A stretch of DNA of 64,000 nt from Terebella lapidaria (Eukaryota; Annelida; Polychaeta; Terebellida; Terebellidae), in the NCBI GenBank assembly GCA_949152475.1, contig OX424556.1, positions 12,148,664 through 12,212,663 of the forward strand. The letters run 5' to 3'. The notes below the pieces were generated by a model. It did not search any database, was not told where the DNA came from, and worked only from the letters and a program-made list of their open reading frames with translations. This document shows positions 11,338 through 24,440 of this stretch, piece by piece; the first letter of the stretch is position 1; the number at the start of each line of letters is the position of its first letter. Position numbers and translations under genes: made by a program.

Positions 11338-11559
11338 AAAGCTATCCAACTGTCCAAAAGCCAAGATAAGGACTCATTAATAAAACACATGCAAACAAAC
11401 CTGTTAATTAGCACTCACTCGCACTTCAAAATAAACAGTACCACTACCAGGCATAATTTTTTTCCGAGCAATCAAACCCAAGTATATTATATCAGGCATA
11501 TCAATACCAAGTATATTGTATTGGACATTTAAAACCATATAACAGCTGCCAGAATGTTT

Positions 11560-13835
11560 GATCAGATAGTAAAAAAACTCTTGAAATTGATGATCACTTC
11601 ACCATCAAATCAAATTGGCAAAGTCTGTGACTACTTTGTTTCAATTGAGTTTCTACGAGGAGATTGGCCTCACATTGGTATTTACATTCACTGCCTTTTC
11701 TGAGTATAAAATCCTCCTAAGCTGGACAAATAACTTGATGAGGAAGTTGTTGACGTTATTAACAAATATATCAACACAGAGGACGTTGATTAGACGAGAT
11801 ACAGCAAGTTACATGACATTATAAATGATGTTCAGCTTCATTTCAAGAATTATACAAAGTCATGCAAGAAGGGTAACAGGACCCACAGGTTCAGGTTATC
11901 CCGTCCACCTTCTTGTCAGCCCAGCAGACACTGATCCAGATGAGTGAAAAAAAAGTTGCTGAAGAACAAGCCTGGAACATTATAGCCTCCACGAAAATGG
12001 TTGTACATAAACATAAACACAAAGACTGATGGGTATGTCAGTGCAAATCAAAACCCTTTGAAAGCCTGGAATCCTAATTTTGACTCACAATATGTTGTTG
12101 ATGCATACGCCTGCATTCGATATATTGTGTCATATTATTGCAACAAGAAGCAGAGTGAAGATGGTCCGCTCCTTCATGAAGAACCATGCAGAGCACAATA
12201 TGCTGGGATAAGACAGACGATAAGCTACAATGACTAGGCAAAACATACCTGACCAACAGGGAGATGAGTTGCATGGAGGCTATTTACAAGGCCACAGGCA
12301 CACCTCTCAAAAACTGTAGTCGGCATGTTGTTTGGATACTTGCAGATCCGACAAGTACCAGACTGACACTTCCATTCTTACTGCTGGGCCACTGAGATTC
12401 AGGCATTGATTACGTGTGGCTACACTGTATATCTGTACTAGACAGGTACATGTACATGTACTATGCACGCCCTCCTATAGATATTCTCAAAGACCTGTCT
12501 GGTTGAAATTGTATCCCTCTTCAATGTTGATAGTAAACCAGGTAGAGATTATGAACCATCTGAAGAAAATTCTACCCATAACAACGACAACCGGTCCAAT
12601 GTTCCATATGCTTCATCGAAGTTGGCTGGGAATAAATGATAGATCTGAAGACGGAAATCTTTCAGTAAATCTTGCACATCTGTAGGGACAGTGAGAAACA
12701 TTATCAGAATCTCATGGTTCTTTATCTTAACCACTTTGAAATGGATTTAAATGAGTGGGAGCATTTCCTACTATGGCAAAAGGACAAGCATCAGCAACAT
12801 TACTAGAGAAAAGCAAGCGCTATTTGGAAATAATATCAAAGAGGTTGAAGTAGCCATGAAGAGATCCGAGAAAATCATCTTGCAGAAGATGCCTTGCAAC
12901 ACATTGCCCCAGCAAGTGGCAGCTGGACGCTTGGAAACAAAAGCCAACCTAGATGATGCTTACCTCGAGGACATCAGCTTGGAAGATCTGCCAGATTGAG
13001 TGGCCTGCCTCGGAGCTCCAACACCAAGATGGGCTCAGTTGTCAGTAGAGCACAGCATCTTGGCAATCCCATAGAATCAGGCTCAAGTTCTCATGCAGTG
13101 CATGAACAATATGCAAGGGAAAGTCTTCATTCATACTCGCTAGTGGTGCATCGATAAGATGAATGGAAAATGCCTGGGGACTTTCAATATATTGGTAAAG
13201 GAAATTTTTATATCATCAAAGCTCTGATGTGTGGCTGCAACTGGCAAAGAAGCATTTACCATCAGTGGCGAAACCATGCTTCCATGCAAAGGGGTGTGGG
13301 ACAAAAGTATATACCACTTGCTGAAGAGCTCATCACTGCCCTCAGAGGTCGTCTGGATCAACTCATGAGAAACAAAAGTTCTTCATGATTCTGGCAGTCA
13401 GTGATTTTATCCACTGCCGCATGTAAGAGGACAAATACTGAGACCCAGCTGCCCTTGCAGAGCCTTGGGACGACTTCAAGGTTACTACTTTGACCGACAT
13501 AATGAGACAAAAAAATGACAAATCGTTTTCGGAGATGTTGAATCATAGAGCTCTGAAAATTAGGAGATGCTTAAGGATCACAGATCCAAGCAGATGTACT
13601 TCATGTGTTTTCTTCCCAGAAAGTTGCTGCTGCAGACTGATTCTTTGAACAGACAGAAATCGAAGATTGTGGCTGTGAATATTATCGAGAATATATCTGG
13701 CTTGAAGAAGAATACAACACCTGTACCCATTGAATGCAACCTTTCTGCTAATGTTACACTCTGTAAGGGCTCCATGGTGACTATGATGAGCAATGCCAAT
13801 GTAGAGGATGGTCTGGTGAGGATGGTCTGGTGAGA
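11560..13835 (+). pseudogene. Decayed Helitron Rep/helicase gene
   Basis: The plus strand, read across several frames, follows the usual order of a Helitron Rep-helicase. There is a RGDWPHIG...IHCLF block (about 11655-11700; the HUH replication-initiator region, disrupted by extra residues), LDEEVVDVINKYI (about 11735), VQLHFKNYTKSCKKG (about 11830-11875), YVVDAYACIRYIVSYY (about 12090-12140), LTNREMSCMEAIYKATGTPL (about 12250-12310) and a DRYMYMYYARP block (about 12440). Further on come the helicase blocks KYIPLAEELITALRGRL (about 13310), LTDIMRQKNDKSFSEML (about 13490-13540) and the end block VTLCKGSMVTMMSNANVEDG (about 13755-13810). Intact proteins make the rolling-circle nick and unwind DNA. 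Many stops and frame changes make this copy non-coding. The 3' half, from 12723, is amplified in the tandem array. Confidence 0.85.
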
Positions 13836-13992
13836 GTCTGGTCAGACCTCCCGAGGAGTTGGCTCAGAAATATTTTTTTTCTGTCTGATAGTGGTTGATT
13901 CTGTTGATTTTGTGCGAGTGGGTGCTATTAGACGGGTTCGTTTACATGTTTCACATTAATTAATGGTTATCTTCGCCTTTGAACACCTATAA

Positions 13993-14624
13993 ATTGGCCA
14001 GTTACCATCTACACACAAGAGTATTTCTTCAAGTAGCACCCTCATACCCCAAAGCCCAGGACTGGCCACCAGATTTGGCTTGTTATCTTGATATATATGT
14101 CGGTCATTGGTGCTTATTTGCGAAATCGGGCTAAAATTTGGCAGCCATCTTGGATTCTGAGCAGCTTCAAACCATCCAAACACAAAACTGGTTATATATT
14201 TGAAATCCTCATACCCCAAAACCCAGGGTCAAACACCAAAATTGGCTTCCCATCTCAATTTGGCAGTAAGTTATGAACATTTGTGTAAAAATGGCAAGAA
14301 TTTGGCGGCCATCTTGGATTTTTTCCATTTTTGGGGCGTTTGAATCGGTATTATTAGTATTGTTATGAAGAATATATCTCCATGTAACTAAATGTCACCT
14401 TAATACACCAAAAGCATCATGCCAGGAGGATAAATTTATTTTTTTCCTAAAATACCAAATTTTCGATGTCGGCCATTTTGAAAAAGGCCATAAAAAAGTT
14501 AGCCCGGGAGAAAATTTTACACACCCTCTGAAAAAGGTTGTCTTAGACCATTATGAAGCCATATCAATCGACAGAAAAAGTCTGTACTACGTTTCCACCC
14601 TGTGTGAAATTTCCTCCTGACTAT
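13993..14624 (+). repeat. Right arm of the long inverted repeat (recurs in each tandem unit)
   Basis: It pairs with 10805-11337. It contains GGCAGCCATCTTGGATTC, GGCGGCCATCTTGGATT and TCGGCCATTTTGAAAAAGGC, each with a CCAT(C/T)TT core as bound by YY1-type zinc fingers. Further copies start 2,644, 5,288 and 7,932 bp downstream. Confidence 0.8.
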
Positions 14625-15125
14625 AATTTCTCGTGTCTATGTTGGATTTTTTGTCAAATCACAAACCAATCTCAGTAAATATCCATGTATTGAGAGTTGT
14701 CTTTTATGTCATAAAAAACGCTCAAGTCCCACCAGAAGCCACCTAGGATCCTCCACCTTCTGGGGCCCTAGGCGGGCCCCAGACCCCACGCCTATTTGGA
14801 GTACTCAGTCACCAATTCACAACATTTGCCTCCTAGCTTTGCCAAGGCTGGCTACGGCACTGAATTGTCATTACTTTAAATACTGATAGGCATCTTTTTT
14901 GCAAAAAAAGATAGGAGGCATTTGCCTCCCTTTGCCTAATGGAAGCTACGGCACTGTTTAACCAGAGTTGCTCTTTGGCGAGAGGTACATATATGCCATA
15001 TGGACCGATCGGTGAATATCAAAAAAACTTCACCGGCTGGTCTGGTGAATATGTACTTTTATGCAAAGACACGTGATCAGCTTTATCCAATGACAACGTC
15101 GGGATTCTTAGTAGTATGTAATAAT

Positions 15126-15264
15126 AACCTATCCCAAATGCCCCCAAAAGTTGTCCGAGTTTCACAAAATACGTCAGAAAACTTCTCTTTGGCCAATATT
15201 AACGTTTCGCAGAGTATGTCGAAAATGACGTAAAAAGACTCAGACACATTGGATTTGGGATAGG
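15126..15264. repeat. Short inverted repeat within each tandem unit
   Basis: ACCTATCCCAAAT at about 15127 and its complement ATTTGGGATAGGT at about 15252 could form a 13-bp stem enclosing about 110 bp. It is repeated in all units and may be the ends of a small MITE. Confidence 0.6.
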
Positions 15265-15366
15265 TCAATTCCTGTGTAGACATAATTCTCCGCACTTCTT
15301 GAGCCCATCTTATGCAGCTTACTTAGTATATTAATGGAAAAAATAAAATAAAAAATACTGCTGCAG

Positions 15367-18010
15367 TATCTTAACCACTTTGAAATGGATTTAAATGAGT
15401 GGGAGCATTTCCTACTATGGCAAAAGGACAAGCATCAGCAACATTACTAGAGAAAAGCAAGCGCTATTTGGAAATAATATCAAAGAGGTTGAAGTAGCCA
15501 TGAAGAGATCCGAGAAAATCATCTTGCAGAAGATGCCTTGCAACACATTGCCCCAGCAAGTGGCGGCTGGACGCTTGGAAACAAAAGCCAACCTAGATGA
15601 TGCTTACCTCGAGGACATCAGCTTGGAAGATCTGCCAGATTGAGTGGCCTGCCTCGGAGCTCCAACACCAAGATGGGCTCAGTTGTCAGTAGAGCACAGC
15701 ATCTTGGCAATCCCATAGAATCAGGCTCAAGTTCTCATGCAGTGCATGAACAATATGCAAGGGAAAGTCTTCATTCATACTCGCTAGTGGTGCATCGATA
15801 AGATGAATGGAAAATGCCTGGGGACTTTCAATATATTGGTAAAGGAAATTTTTATATCATCAAAGCTCTGATGTGTGGCTGCAACTGGCAAAGAAGCATT
15901 TACCATCAGTGGCGAAACCATGCTTCCATGCAAAGGGGTGTGGGACAAAAGTATATACCACTTGCTGAAGAGCTCATCACTGCCCTCAGAGGTCGTCTGG
16001 ATCAACTCATGAGAAACAAAAGTTCTTCATGATTCTGGCAGTCAGTGATTTTATCCACTGCCGCATGTAAGAGGACACATACTGAGACCCAGCTGCCCTT
16101 GCAGAGCCTTGGGACGACTTCAAGGTTACTACTTTGACCGACATAATGAGACAAAAAAATGACAAATCGTTTTCGGAGATGTTGAATCATAGAGCTCTGA
16201 AAATTAGGAGATGCTTAAGGATCACAGATCCAAGCAGATGTACTTCATGTGTTTTCTTCCCAGAAAGTTGCTGCTGCAGACTGATTCTTTGAACAGACAG
16301 AAATCGAAGATTGTGGCTGTGAATATTATCGAGAATATATCTGGCTTGAAGAAGAATACAACACCTGTACCCATTGAATGCAACCTTTCTGCTAATGTTA
16401 CACTCTGTAAGGGCTCCATGGTGACTATGATGAGCAATGCCAATGTAGAGGATGGTCTGGTGAGGATGGTCTGGTGAGAGTCTGGTCAGACCTCCCGAGG
16501 AGTTGGCTCAGAAATATTTTTTTTCTGTCTGATAGTGGTTGATTCTGTTGATTTTGTGCGAGTGGGTGCTATTAGACGGGTTCGTTTACATGTTTCACAT
16601 TAATTAATGGTTATCTTCGCCTTTGAACACCTATAAATTGGCCAGTTACCATCTACACACAAGAGTATTTCTTCAAGTAGCACCCTCATACCCCAAAGCC
16701 CAGGACTGGCCACCAGATTTGGCTTGTTATCTTGATATATATGTCGGTCATTGGTGCTTATTTGCGAAATCGGGCTAAAATTTGGCAGCCATCTTGGATT
16801 CTGAGCAGCTTCAAACCATCCAAACACAAAACTGGTTATATATTTGAAATCCTCATACCCCAAAACCCAGGGTCGAACACCAAAATTGGCTTCCCATCTC
16901 AATTTGGCAGTAAGTTATGAACATTTGTGTAAAAATGGCAAGAATTTGGCGGCCATCTTGGATTTTTTCCATTTTTGGGGCATTTGAATCGGTATTATTA
17001 GTATTGTTATGAAGAATATATCTCCATGTAACTAAATGTCACCTTAATAGACCAAAAGCATCATGCCAGGAGGATAAATTTATTTTTTTCCTAAAATACC
17101 AAATTTTCGATGTCGGCCATTTTGAAAAAGGCCATAAAAAAGTTAGCCCGGGAGAAAATTTTACACACCCTCTGAAAAAGGTTGTCTTAGACCATTATGA
17201 AGCCATATCAATCGACAGAAAAAGTCTGTACTACGTTTCCACCCTGTGTGAAATTTCCTCCTGACTATAATTTCTCGTGTCTATGTTGGATTTTTTGTCA
17301 AATCACAAACCAATCTCAGTAAATATCCATGTATTGAGAGTTGTCTTTTATGTCATAAAAAACGCTCAAGTCCCACCAGAAGCCACCTAGGATCCTCCAC
17401 CTTCTGGGGCCCTAGGCGGGCCCCAGACCCCACGCCTATTTGGAGTACTCAGTCACCAATTCACAACATTTGCCTCCTAGCTTTGCCAAGGCTGGCTACG
17501 GCACTGAATTGTCATTACTTTAAATACTGATAGGCATCTTTTTTGCAAAAAAAGATAGGAGGCATTTGCCTCCCTTTGCCTAATGGAAGCTACGGCACTG
17601 TTTAACCAGAGTTGCTCTTTGGCGAGAGGTACATATATGCCATATGGACCGATCGGTGAATATCAAAAAAACTTCACCGGCTGGTCTGGTGAATATGTAC
17701 TTTTATGCAAAGACACGTGATCAGCTTTATCCAATGACAACGTCGGGATTCTTAGTAGTATGTAATAATAACCTATCCCAAATGCCCCCAAAAGTTGTCC
17801 GAGTTTCACAAAATACGTCAGAAAACTTCTCTTTGGCCAATATTAACGTTTCGCAGAGTATGTCGAAAATGACGTAAAAAGACTCAGACACATTGGATTT
17901 GGGATAGGTCAATTCCTGTGTAGACATAATTCTCCGCACTTCTTGAGCCCATCTTATGCAGCTTACTTAGTATATTAATGGAAAAAATAAAATAAAAAAT
18001 ACTGCTGCAG
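15367..18010 (+). repeat. Tandem unit 2
   Basis: Private differences seen are C at 16078, G at 16875 and A at 16982. Otherwise it is the same as units 3 and 4. Confidence 0.9.
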
Positions 18011-20654
18011 TATCTTAACCACTTTGAAATGGATTTAAATGAGTGGGAGCATTTCCTACTATGGCAAAAGGACAAGCATCAGCAACATTACTAGAGAAAA
18101 GCAAGCGCTATTTGGAAATAATATCAAAGAGGTTGAAGTAGCCATGAAGAGATCCGAGAAAATCATCTTGCAGAAGATGCCTTGCAACACATTGCCCCAG
18201 CAAGTGGCGGCTGGACGCTTGGAAACAAAAGCCAACCTAGATGATGCTTACCTCGAGGACATCAGCTTGGAAGATCTGCCAGATTGAGTGGCCTGCCTCG
18301 GAGCTCCAACACCAAGATGGGCTCAGTTGTCAGTAGAGCACAGCATCTTGGCAATCCCATAGAATCAGGCTCAAGTTCTCATGCAGTGCATGAACAATAT
18401 GCAAGGGAAAGTCTTCATTCATACTCGCTAGTGGTGCATCGATAAGATGAATGGAAAATGCCTGGGGACTTTCAATATATTGGTAAAGGAAATTTTTATA
18501 TCATCAAAGCTCTGATGTGTGGCTGCAACTGGCAAAGAAGCATTTACCATCAGTGGCGAAACCATGCTTCCATGCAAAGGGGTGTGGGACAAAAGTATAT
18601 ACCACTTGCTGAAGAGCTCATCACTGCCCTCAGAGGTCGTCTGGATCAACTCATGAGAAACAAAAGTTCTTCATGATTCTGGCAGTCAGTGATTTTATCC
18701 ACTGCCGCATGTAAGAGGACAAATACTGAGACCCAGCTGCCCTTGCAGAGCCTTGGGACGACTTCAAGGTTACTACTTTGACCGACATAATGAGACAAAA
18801 AAATGACAAATCGTTTTCGGAGATGTTGAATCATAGAGCTCTGAAAATTAGGAGATGCTTAAGGATCACAGATCCAAGCAGATGTACTTCATGTGTTTTC
18901 TTCCCAGAAAGTTGCTGCTGCAGACTGATTCTTTGAACAGACAGAAATCGAAGATTGTGGCTGTGAATATTATCGAGAATATATCTGGCTTGAAGAAGAA
19001 TACAACACCTGTACCCATTGAATGCAACCTTTCTGCTAATGTTACACTCTGTAAGGGCTCCATGGTGACTATGATGAGCAATGCCAATGTAGAGGATGGT
19101 CTGGTGAGGATGGTCTGGTGAGAGTCTGGTCAGACCTCCCGAGGAGTTGGCTCAGAAATATTTTTTTTCTGTCTGATAGTGGTTGATTCTGTTGATTTTG
19201 TGCGAGTGGGTGCTATTAGACGGGTTCGTTTACATGTTTCACATTAATTAATGGTTATCTTCGCCTTTGAACACCTATAAATTGGCCAGTTACCATCTAC
19301 ACACAAGAGTATTTCTTCAAGTAGCACCCTCATACCCCAAAGCCCAGGACTGGCCACCAGATTTGGCTTGTTATCTTGATATATATGTCGGTCATTGGTG
19401 CTTATTTGCGAAATCGGGCTAAAATTTGGCAGCCATCTTGGATTCTGAGCAGCTTCAAACCATCCAAACACAAAACTGGTTATATATTTGAAATCCTCAT
19501 ACCCCAAAACCCAGGGTCAAACACCAAAATTGGCTTCCCATCTCAATTTGGCAGTAAGTTATGAACATTTGTGTAAAAATGGCAAGAATTTGGCGGCCAT
19601 CTTGGATTTTTTCCATTTTTGGGGCGTTTGAATCGGTATTATTAGTATTGTTATGAAGAATATATCTCCATGTAACTAAATGTCACCTTAATAGACCAAA
19701 AGCATCATGCCAGGAGGATAAATTTATTTTTTTCCTAAAATACCAAATTTTCGATGTCGGCCATTTTGAAAAAGGCCATAAAAAAGTTAGCCCGGGAGAA
19801 AATTTTACACACCCTCTGAAAAAGGTTGTCTTAGACCATTATGAAGCCATATCAATCGACAGAAAAAGTCTGTACTACGTTTCCACCCTGTGTGAAATTT
19901 CCTCCTGACTATAATTTCTCGTGTCTATGTTGGATTTTTTGTCAAATCACAAACCAATCTCAGTAAATATCCATGTATTGAGAGTTGTCTTTTATGTCAT
20001 AAAAAACGCTCAAGTCCCACCAGAAGCCACCTAGGATCCTCCACCTTCTGGGGCCCTAGGCGGGCCCCAGACCCCACGCCTATTTGGAGTACTCAGTCAC
20101 CAATTCACAACATTTGCCTCCTAGCTTTGCCAAGGCTGGCTACGGCACTGAATTGTCATTACTTTAAATACTGATAGGCATCTTTTTTGCAAAAAAAGAT
20201 AGGAGGCATTTGCCTCCCTTTGCCTAATGGAAGCTACGGCACTGTTTAACCAGAGTTGCTCTTTGGCGAGAGGTACATATATGCCATATGGACCGATCGG
20301 TGAATATCAAAAAAACTTCACCGGCTGGTCTGGTGAATATGTACTTTTATGCAAAGACACGTGATCAGCTTTATCCAATGACAACGTCGGGATTCTTAGT
20401 AGTATGTAATAATAACCTATCCCAAATGCCCCCAAAAGTTGTCCGAGTTTCACAAAATACGTCAGAAAACTTCTCTTTGGCCAATATTAACGTTTCGCAG
20501 AGTATGTCGAAAATGACGTAAAAAGACTCAGACACATTGGATTTGGGATAGGTCAATTCCTGTGTAGACATAATTCTCCGCACTTCTTGAGCCCATCTTA
20601 TGCAGCTTACTTAGTATATTAATGGAAAAAATAAAATAAAAAATACTGCTGCAG
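18011..20654 (+). repeat. Tandem unit 3
   Basis: No private difference was seen; it matches the majority base at every site compared. Confidence 0.9.
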
Positions 20655-23298
20655 TATCTTAACCACTTTGAAATGGATTTAAATGAGTGGGAGCATTTCC
20701 TACTATGGCAAAAGGACAAGCATCAGCAACATTACTAGAGAAAAGCAAGCGCTATTTGGAAATAATATCAAAGAGGTTGAAGTAGCCATGAAGAGATCCG
20801 AGAAAATCATCTTGCAGAAGATGCCTTGCAACACATTGCCCCAGCAAGTGGCGGCTGGACGCTTGGAAACAAAAGCCAACCTAGATGATGCTTACCTCGA
20901 GGACATCAGCTTGGAAGATCTGCCAGATTGAGTGGCCTGCCTCGGAGCTCCAACACCAAGATGGGCTCAGTTGTCAGTAGAGCACAGCATCTTGGCAATC
21001 ACATAGAATCAGGCTCAAGTTCTCATGCAGTGCATGAACAATATGCAAGGGAAAGTCTTCATTCATACTCGCTAGTGGTGCATCGATAAGATGAATGGAA
21101 AATGCCTGGGGACTTTCAATATATTGGTAAAGGAAATTTTTATATCATCAAAGCTCTGATGTGTGGCTGCAACTGGCAAAGAAGCATTTACCATCAGTGG
21201 CGAAACCATGCTTCCATGCAAAGGGGTGTGGGACAAAAGTATATACCACTTGCTGAAGAGCTCATCACTGCCCTCAGAGGTCGTCTGGATCAACTCATGA
21301 GAAACAAAAGTTCTTCATGATTCTGGCAGTCAGTGATTTTATCCACTGCCGCATGTAAGAGGACAAATACTGAGACCCAGCTGCCCTTGCAGAGCCTTGG
21401 GACGACTTCAAGGTTACTACTTTGACCGACATAATGAGACAAAAAAATGACAAATCGTTTTCGGAGATGTTGAATCATAGAGCTCTGAAAATTAGGAGAT
21501 GCTTAAGGATCACAGATCCAAGCAGATGTACTTCATGTGTTTTCTTCCCAGAAAGTTGCTGCTGCAGACTGATTCTTTGAACAGACAGAAATCGAAGATT
21601 GTGGCTGTGAATATTATCGAGAATATATCTGGCTTGAAGAAGAATACAACACCTGTACCCATTGAATGCAACCTTTCTGCTAATGTTACACTCTGTAAGG
21701 GCTCCATGGTGACTATGATGAGCAATGCCAATGTAGAGGATGGTCTGGTGAGGATGGTCTGGTGAGAGTCTGGTCAGACCTCCCGAGGAGTTGGCTCAGA
21801 AATATTTTTTTTCTGTCTGATAGTGGTTGATTCTGTTGATTTTGTGCGAGTGGGTGCTATTAGACGGGTTCGTTTACATGTTTCACATTAATTAATGGTT
21901 ATCTTCGCCTTTGAACACCTATAAATTGGCCAGTTACCATCTACACACAAGAGTATTTCTTCAAGTAGCACCCTCATACCCCAAAGCCCAGGACTGGCCA
22001 CCAGATTTGGCTTGTTATCTTGATATATATGTCGGTCATTGGTGCTTATTTGCGAAATCGGGCTAAAATTTGGCAGCCATCTTGGATTCTGAGCAGCTTC
22101 AAACCATCCAAACACAAAACTGGTTATATATTTGAAATCCTCATACCCCAAAACCCAGGGTCAAACACCAAAATTGGCTTCCCATCTCAATTTGGCAGTA
22201 AGTTATGAACATTTGTGTAAAAATGGCAAGAATTTGGCGGCCATCTTGGATTTTTTCCATTTTTGGGGCGTTTGAATCGGTATTATTAGTATTGTTATGA
22301 AGAATATATCTCCATGTAACTAAATGTCACCTTAATAGACCAAAAGCATCATGCCAGGAGGATAAATTTATTTTTTTCCTAAAATACCAAATTTTCGATG
22401 TCGGCCATTTTGAAAAAGGCCATAAAAAAGTTAGCCCGGGAGAAAATTTTACACACCCTCTGAAAAAGGTTGTCTTAGACCATTATGAAGCCATATCAAT
22501 CGACAGAAAAAGTCTGTACTACGTTTCCACCCTGTGTGAAATTTCCTCCTGACTATAATTTCTCGTGTCTATGTTGGATTTTTTGTCAAATCACAAACCA
22601 ATCTCAGTAAATATCCATGTATTGAGAGTTGTCTTTTATGTCATAAAAAACGCTCAAGTCCCACCAGAAGCCACCTAGGATCCTCCACCTTCTGGGGCCC
22701 TAGGCGGGCCCCAGACCCCACGCCTATTTGGAGTACTCAGTCACCAATTCACAACATTTGCCTCCTAGCTTTGCCAAGGCTGGCTACGGCACTGAATTGT
22801 CATTACTTTAAATACTGATAGGCATCTTTTTTGCAAAAAAAGATAGGAGGCATTTGCCTCCCTTTGCCTAATGGAAGCTACGGCACTGTTTAACCAGAGT
22901 TGCTCTTTGGCGAGAGGTACATATATGCCATATGGACCGATCGGTGAATATCAAAAAAACTTCACCGGCTGGTCTGGTGAATATGTACTTTTATGCAAAG
23001 ACACGTGATCAGCTTTATCCAATGACAACGTCGGGATTCTTAGTAGTATGTAATAATAACCTATCCCAAATGCCCCCAAAAGTTGTCCGAGTTTCACAAA
23101 ATACGTCAGAAAACTTCTCTTTGGCCAATATTAACGTTTCGCAGAGTATGTCGAAAATGACGTAAAAAGACTCAGACACATTGGATTTGGGATAGGTCAA
23201 TTCCTGTGTAGACATAATTCTCCGCACTTCTTGAGCCCATCTTATGCAGCTTACTTAGTATATTAATGGAAAAAATAAAATAAAAAATACTGCTGCAG
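20655..23298 (+). repeat. Tandem unit 4
   Basis: The one private difference seen is A at 21001 (C elsewhere). The unit ends in CTGCTGCAG followed by TAT and then unrelated sequence. Confidence 0.9.
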
Positions 23299-23301
23299 TA
23301 T

Positions 23302-24440
23302 TGCCGCCATATGAAACTGCTGTGAAATTGCGCATTTGAAAAACCCCAAAGAACTGTCTATTTACTTGATGCATTTCCATGATTTCAGTGACCCAATTTG
23401 TGATATACTGTTTTTTTCGGTGAACCAGACTGCCATTTTATTGATCCCTGCTGAAACAAGGAGGTGAAATCTGTTATTCCGCTCATCCGCAATTTGCTTG
23501 TTTTTGTCGCGCCAGTAACGATTTCCATAACCAGCGTTCCACTTAAAGGGGGGGGGGTAGTTTTACAACGCTGAATATGATTTCAAACTCATCTACATGA
23601 ATATAACGACAACAACTGCAGCCACCTTTCGTGGTTAGAAAACCCTTTGGAAAAAACCCTTTACGCAATTTTCAATGTAGAGATCATCAATCTTGAGCCT
23701 AAAAATAGGAAACTGCAGCAGCAGGTCGAATATACGCATTGTTCACATTTGGATATCACTTTCATAGACATAATGACTATGATATATTTTCCAACAGTTT
23801 GGGTTTTATTGGCAATATCTTCATATTTGAATCGATTAATCTGCATGACGCGGCATGACCAGTTCATAAAAAATTAATGGTTTGCAAGTATGTTACCCTT
23901 TGAAAGTTATGAAAATTGTGAGATACTGCTGAAATATGTTATCCCGCTGATTAGCAATTTGCATGAGTCTTCTTGTGACGCTAATACCGATTTTCCCAGC
24001 AGGGGTAATTTTCACAACACTGAACGTGTTCATCAACATGATCAAGCTCATACACAAATACTGAACAGCAATAATTGGTGTTTGAAATCACCATTCGAAA
24101 TGTAGTTATTATGTAATTACTGCGAAGAGTTGATACATCTGGTACTAATTGAGCCTAAATGTGATAGGCTTGTATCTACAACTACAGCAGCAGGTGAAAA
24201 ATATATCCATAGTTTCATAAAGAAAATATTCACTATGGATAACCACTTCCTATTTCGAAAGAAAACATCATACCCAGATGTAAAGACCATAGTTATATCC
24301 AAGGAAAGGCATGTAAATGCAGAAATTATTGATGGAATGATATACCATCAGAACGCCAATCATTCTCATACATCCTCAGCAGCTTCTCTTCTAGAATTAT
24401 ATTTCTTGGGAATTGTACATCATGTGAAATAAGCCATATC
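23302..24440. repeat. Diverged copies of dispersed repeat family A; no gene
   Basis: Two copies are visible, at about 23425-23720 and 23985-24200. The first has CCATTTTATTGATCCCTG, GAAATCTGTTATTCCGCT and GCGCCAGTAACGATTTCC; the second ends in ACAGCAGCAGGTGAAAAATA. A G-run lies at about 23549-23558. The 100-aa frame at 24130-24432 shows no recognisable domain, and I do not call it a gene. Confidence 0.5.

Larger units (their letters stand above)
9367..14862. mobile_element. TIR-bounded composite region (hAT-like ends, CAGTGCCGTAGCC...GGCTACGGCACTG)
   Basis: 9367-9467 is inverted-complementary to about 14765-14862. The left arm starts CAGTGCCGTAGCCAGCC and the right arm ends GGCTGGCTACGGCACTG. 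The CAGTG...CACTG termini are hAT-like. Enclosed are an OTU gene, a second inverted pair (10805-11337 with 13993-14624) and a decayed Helitron helicase. Target duplications are unclear: TTTAA precedes the left end and follows a second CTACGGCACTG end at 14956, which would make 14956 an alternative right border. It may be one large element that acquired Helitron and OTU sequence, or several independent insertions. The right arm recurs in each of the 2,644-bp tandem units. Confidence 0.5.
12723..15366 (+). repeat. Tandem unit 1
   Basis: Private differences from the other units are A at 12921 (G elsewhere) and C at 14406 (G elsewhere). It is continuous on its left with the 5' half of the helicase relic, so it is the likely ancestral copy. 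Confidence 0.9.
12723..23301 (+). repeat. Tandem array: four head-to-tail copies of a 2,644-bp unit
   Basis: Sequence from 12723 recurs at 15367, 18011 and 20655, and the periodicity stops at 23301, giving exactly four units plus a shared TAT. Each unit carries the 3' half of the Helitron helicase relic, the long inverted-repeat arm, the hAT-like end and about 500 bp of other DNA. By eye I found about six substitutions among the copies and no length change, so amplification is recent. The unit border lies inside the helicase relic, not at a transposon end. The adjoining outer sequences are CTTTAT on the left and TATTGCCGCC on the right. Confidence 0.95.

Noticed and set aside
11053-11364. 103-aa minus-strand frame as a gene (also at 13956-14276 and in the repeats)
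   Set aside because: It lies wholly within the long inverted repeat and has no domain; the similar frames on both strands reflect the repeat.
9367-14862. piggyBac-type element, because TTAA precedes the left end
   Set aside because: The ends start CAGTG rather than a piggyBac terminus, and TTAA does not directly follow the right end.
15395-23227. Repeated 60-100-aa frames in the 2,644-bp units as a gene family
   Set aside because: They are fragments of the same dead helicase relic and flanking repeats, copied by the tandem amplification.
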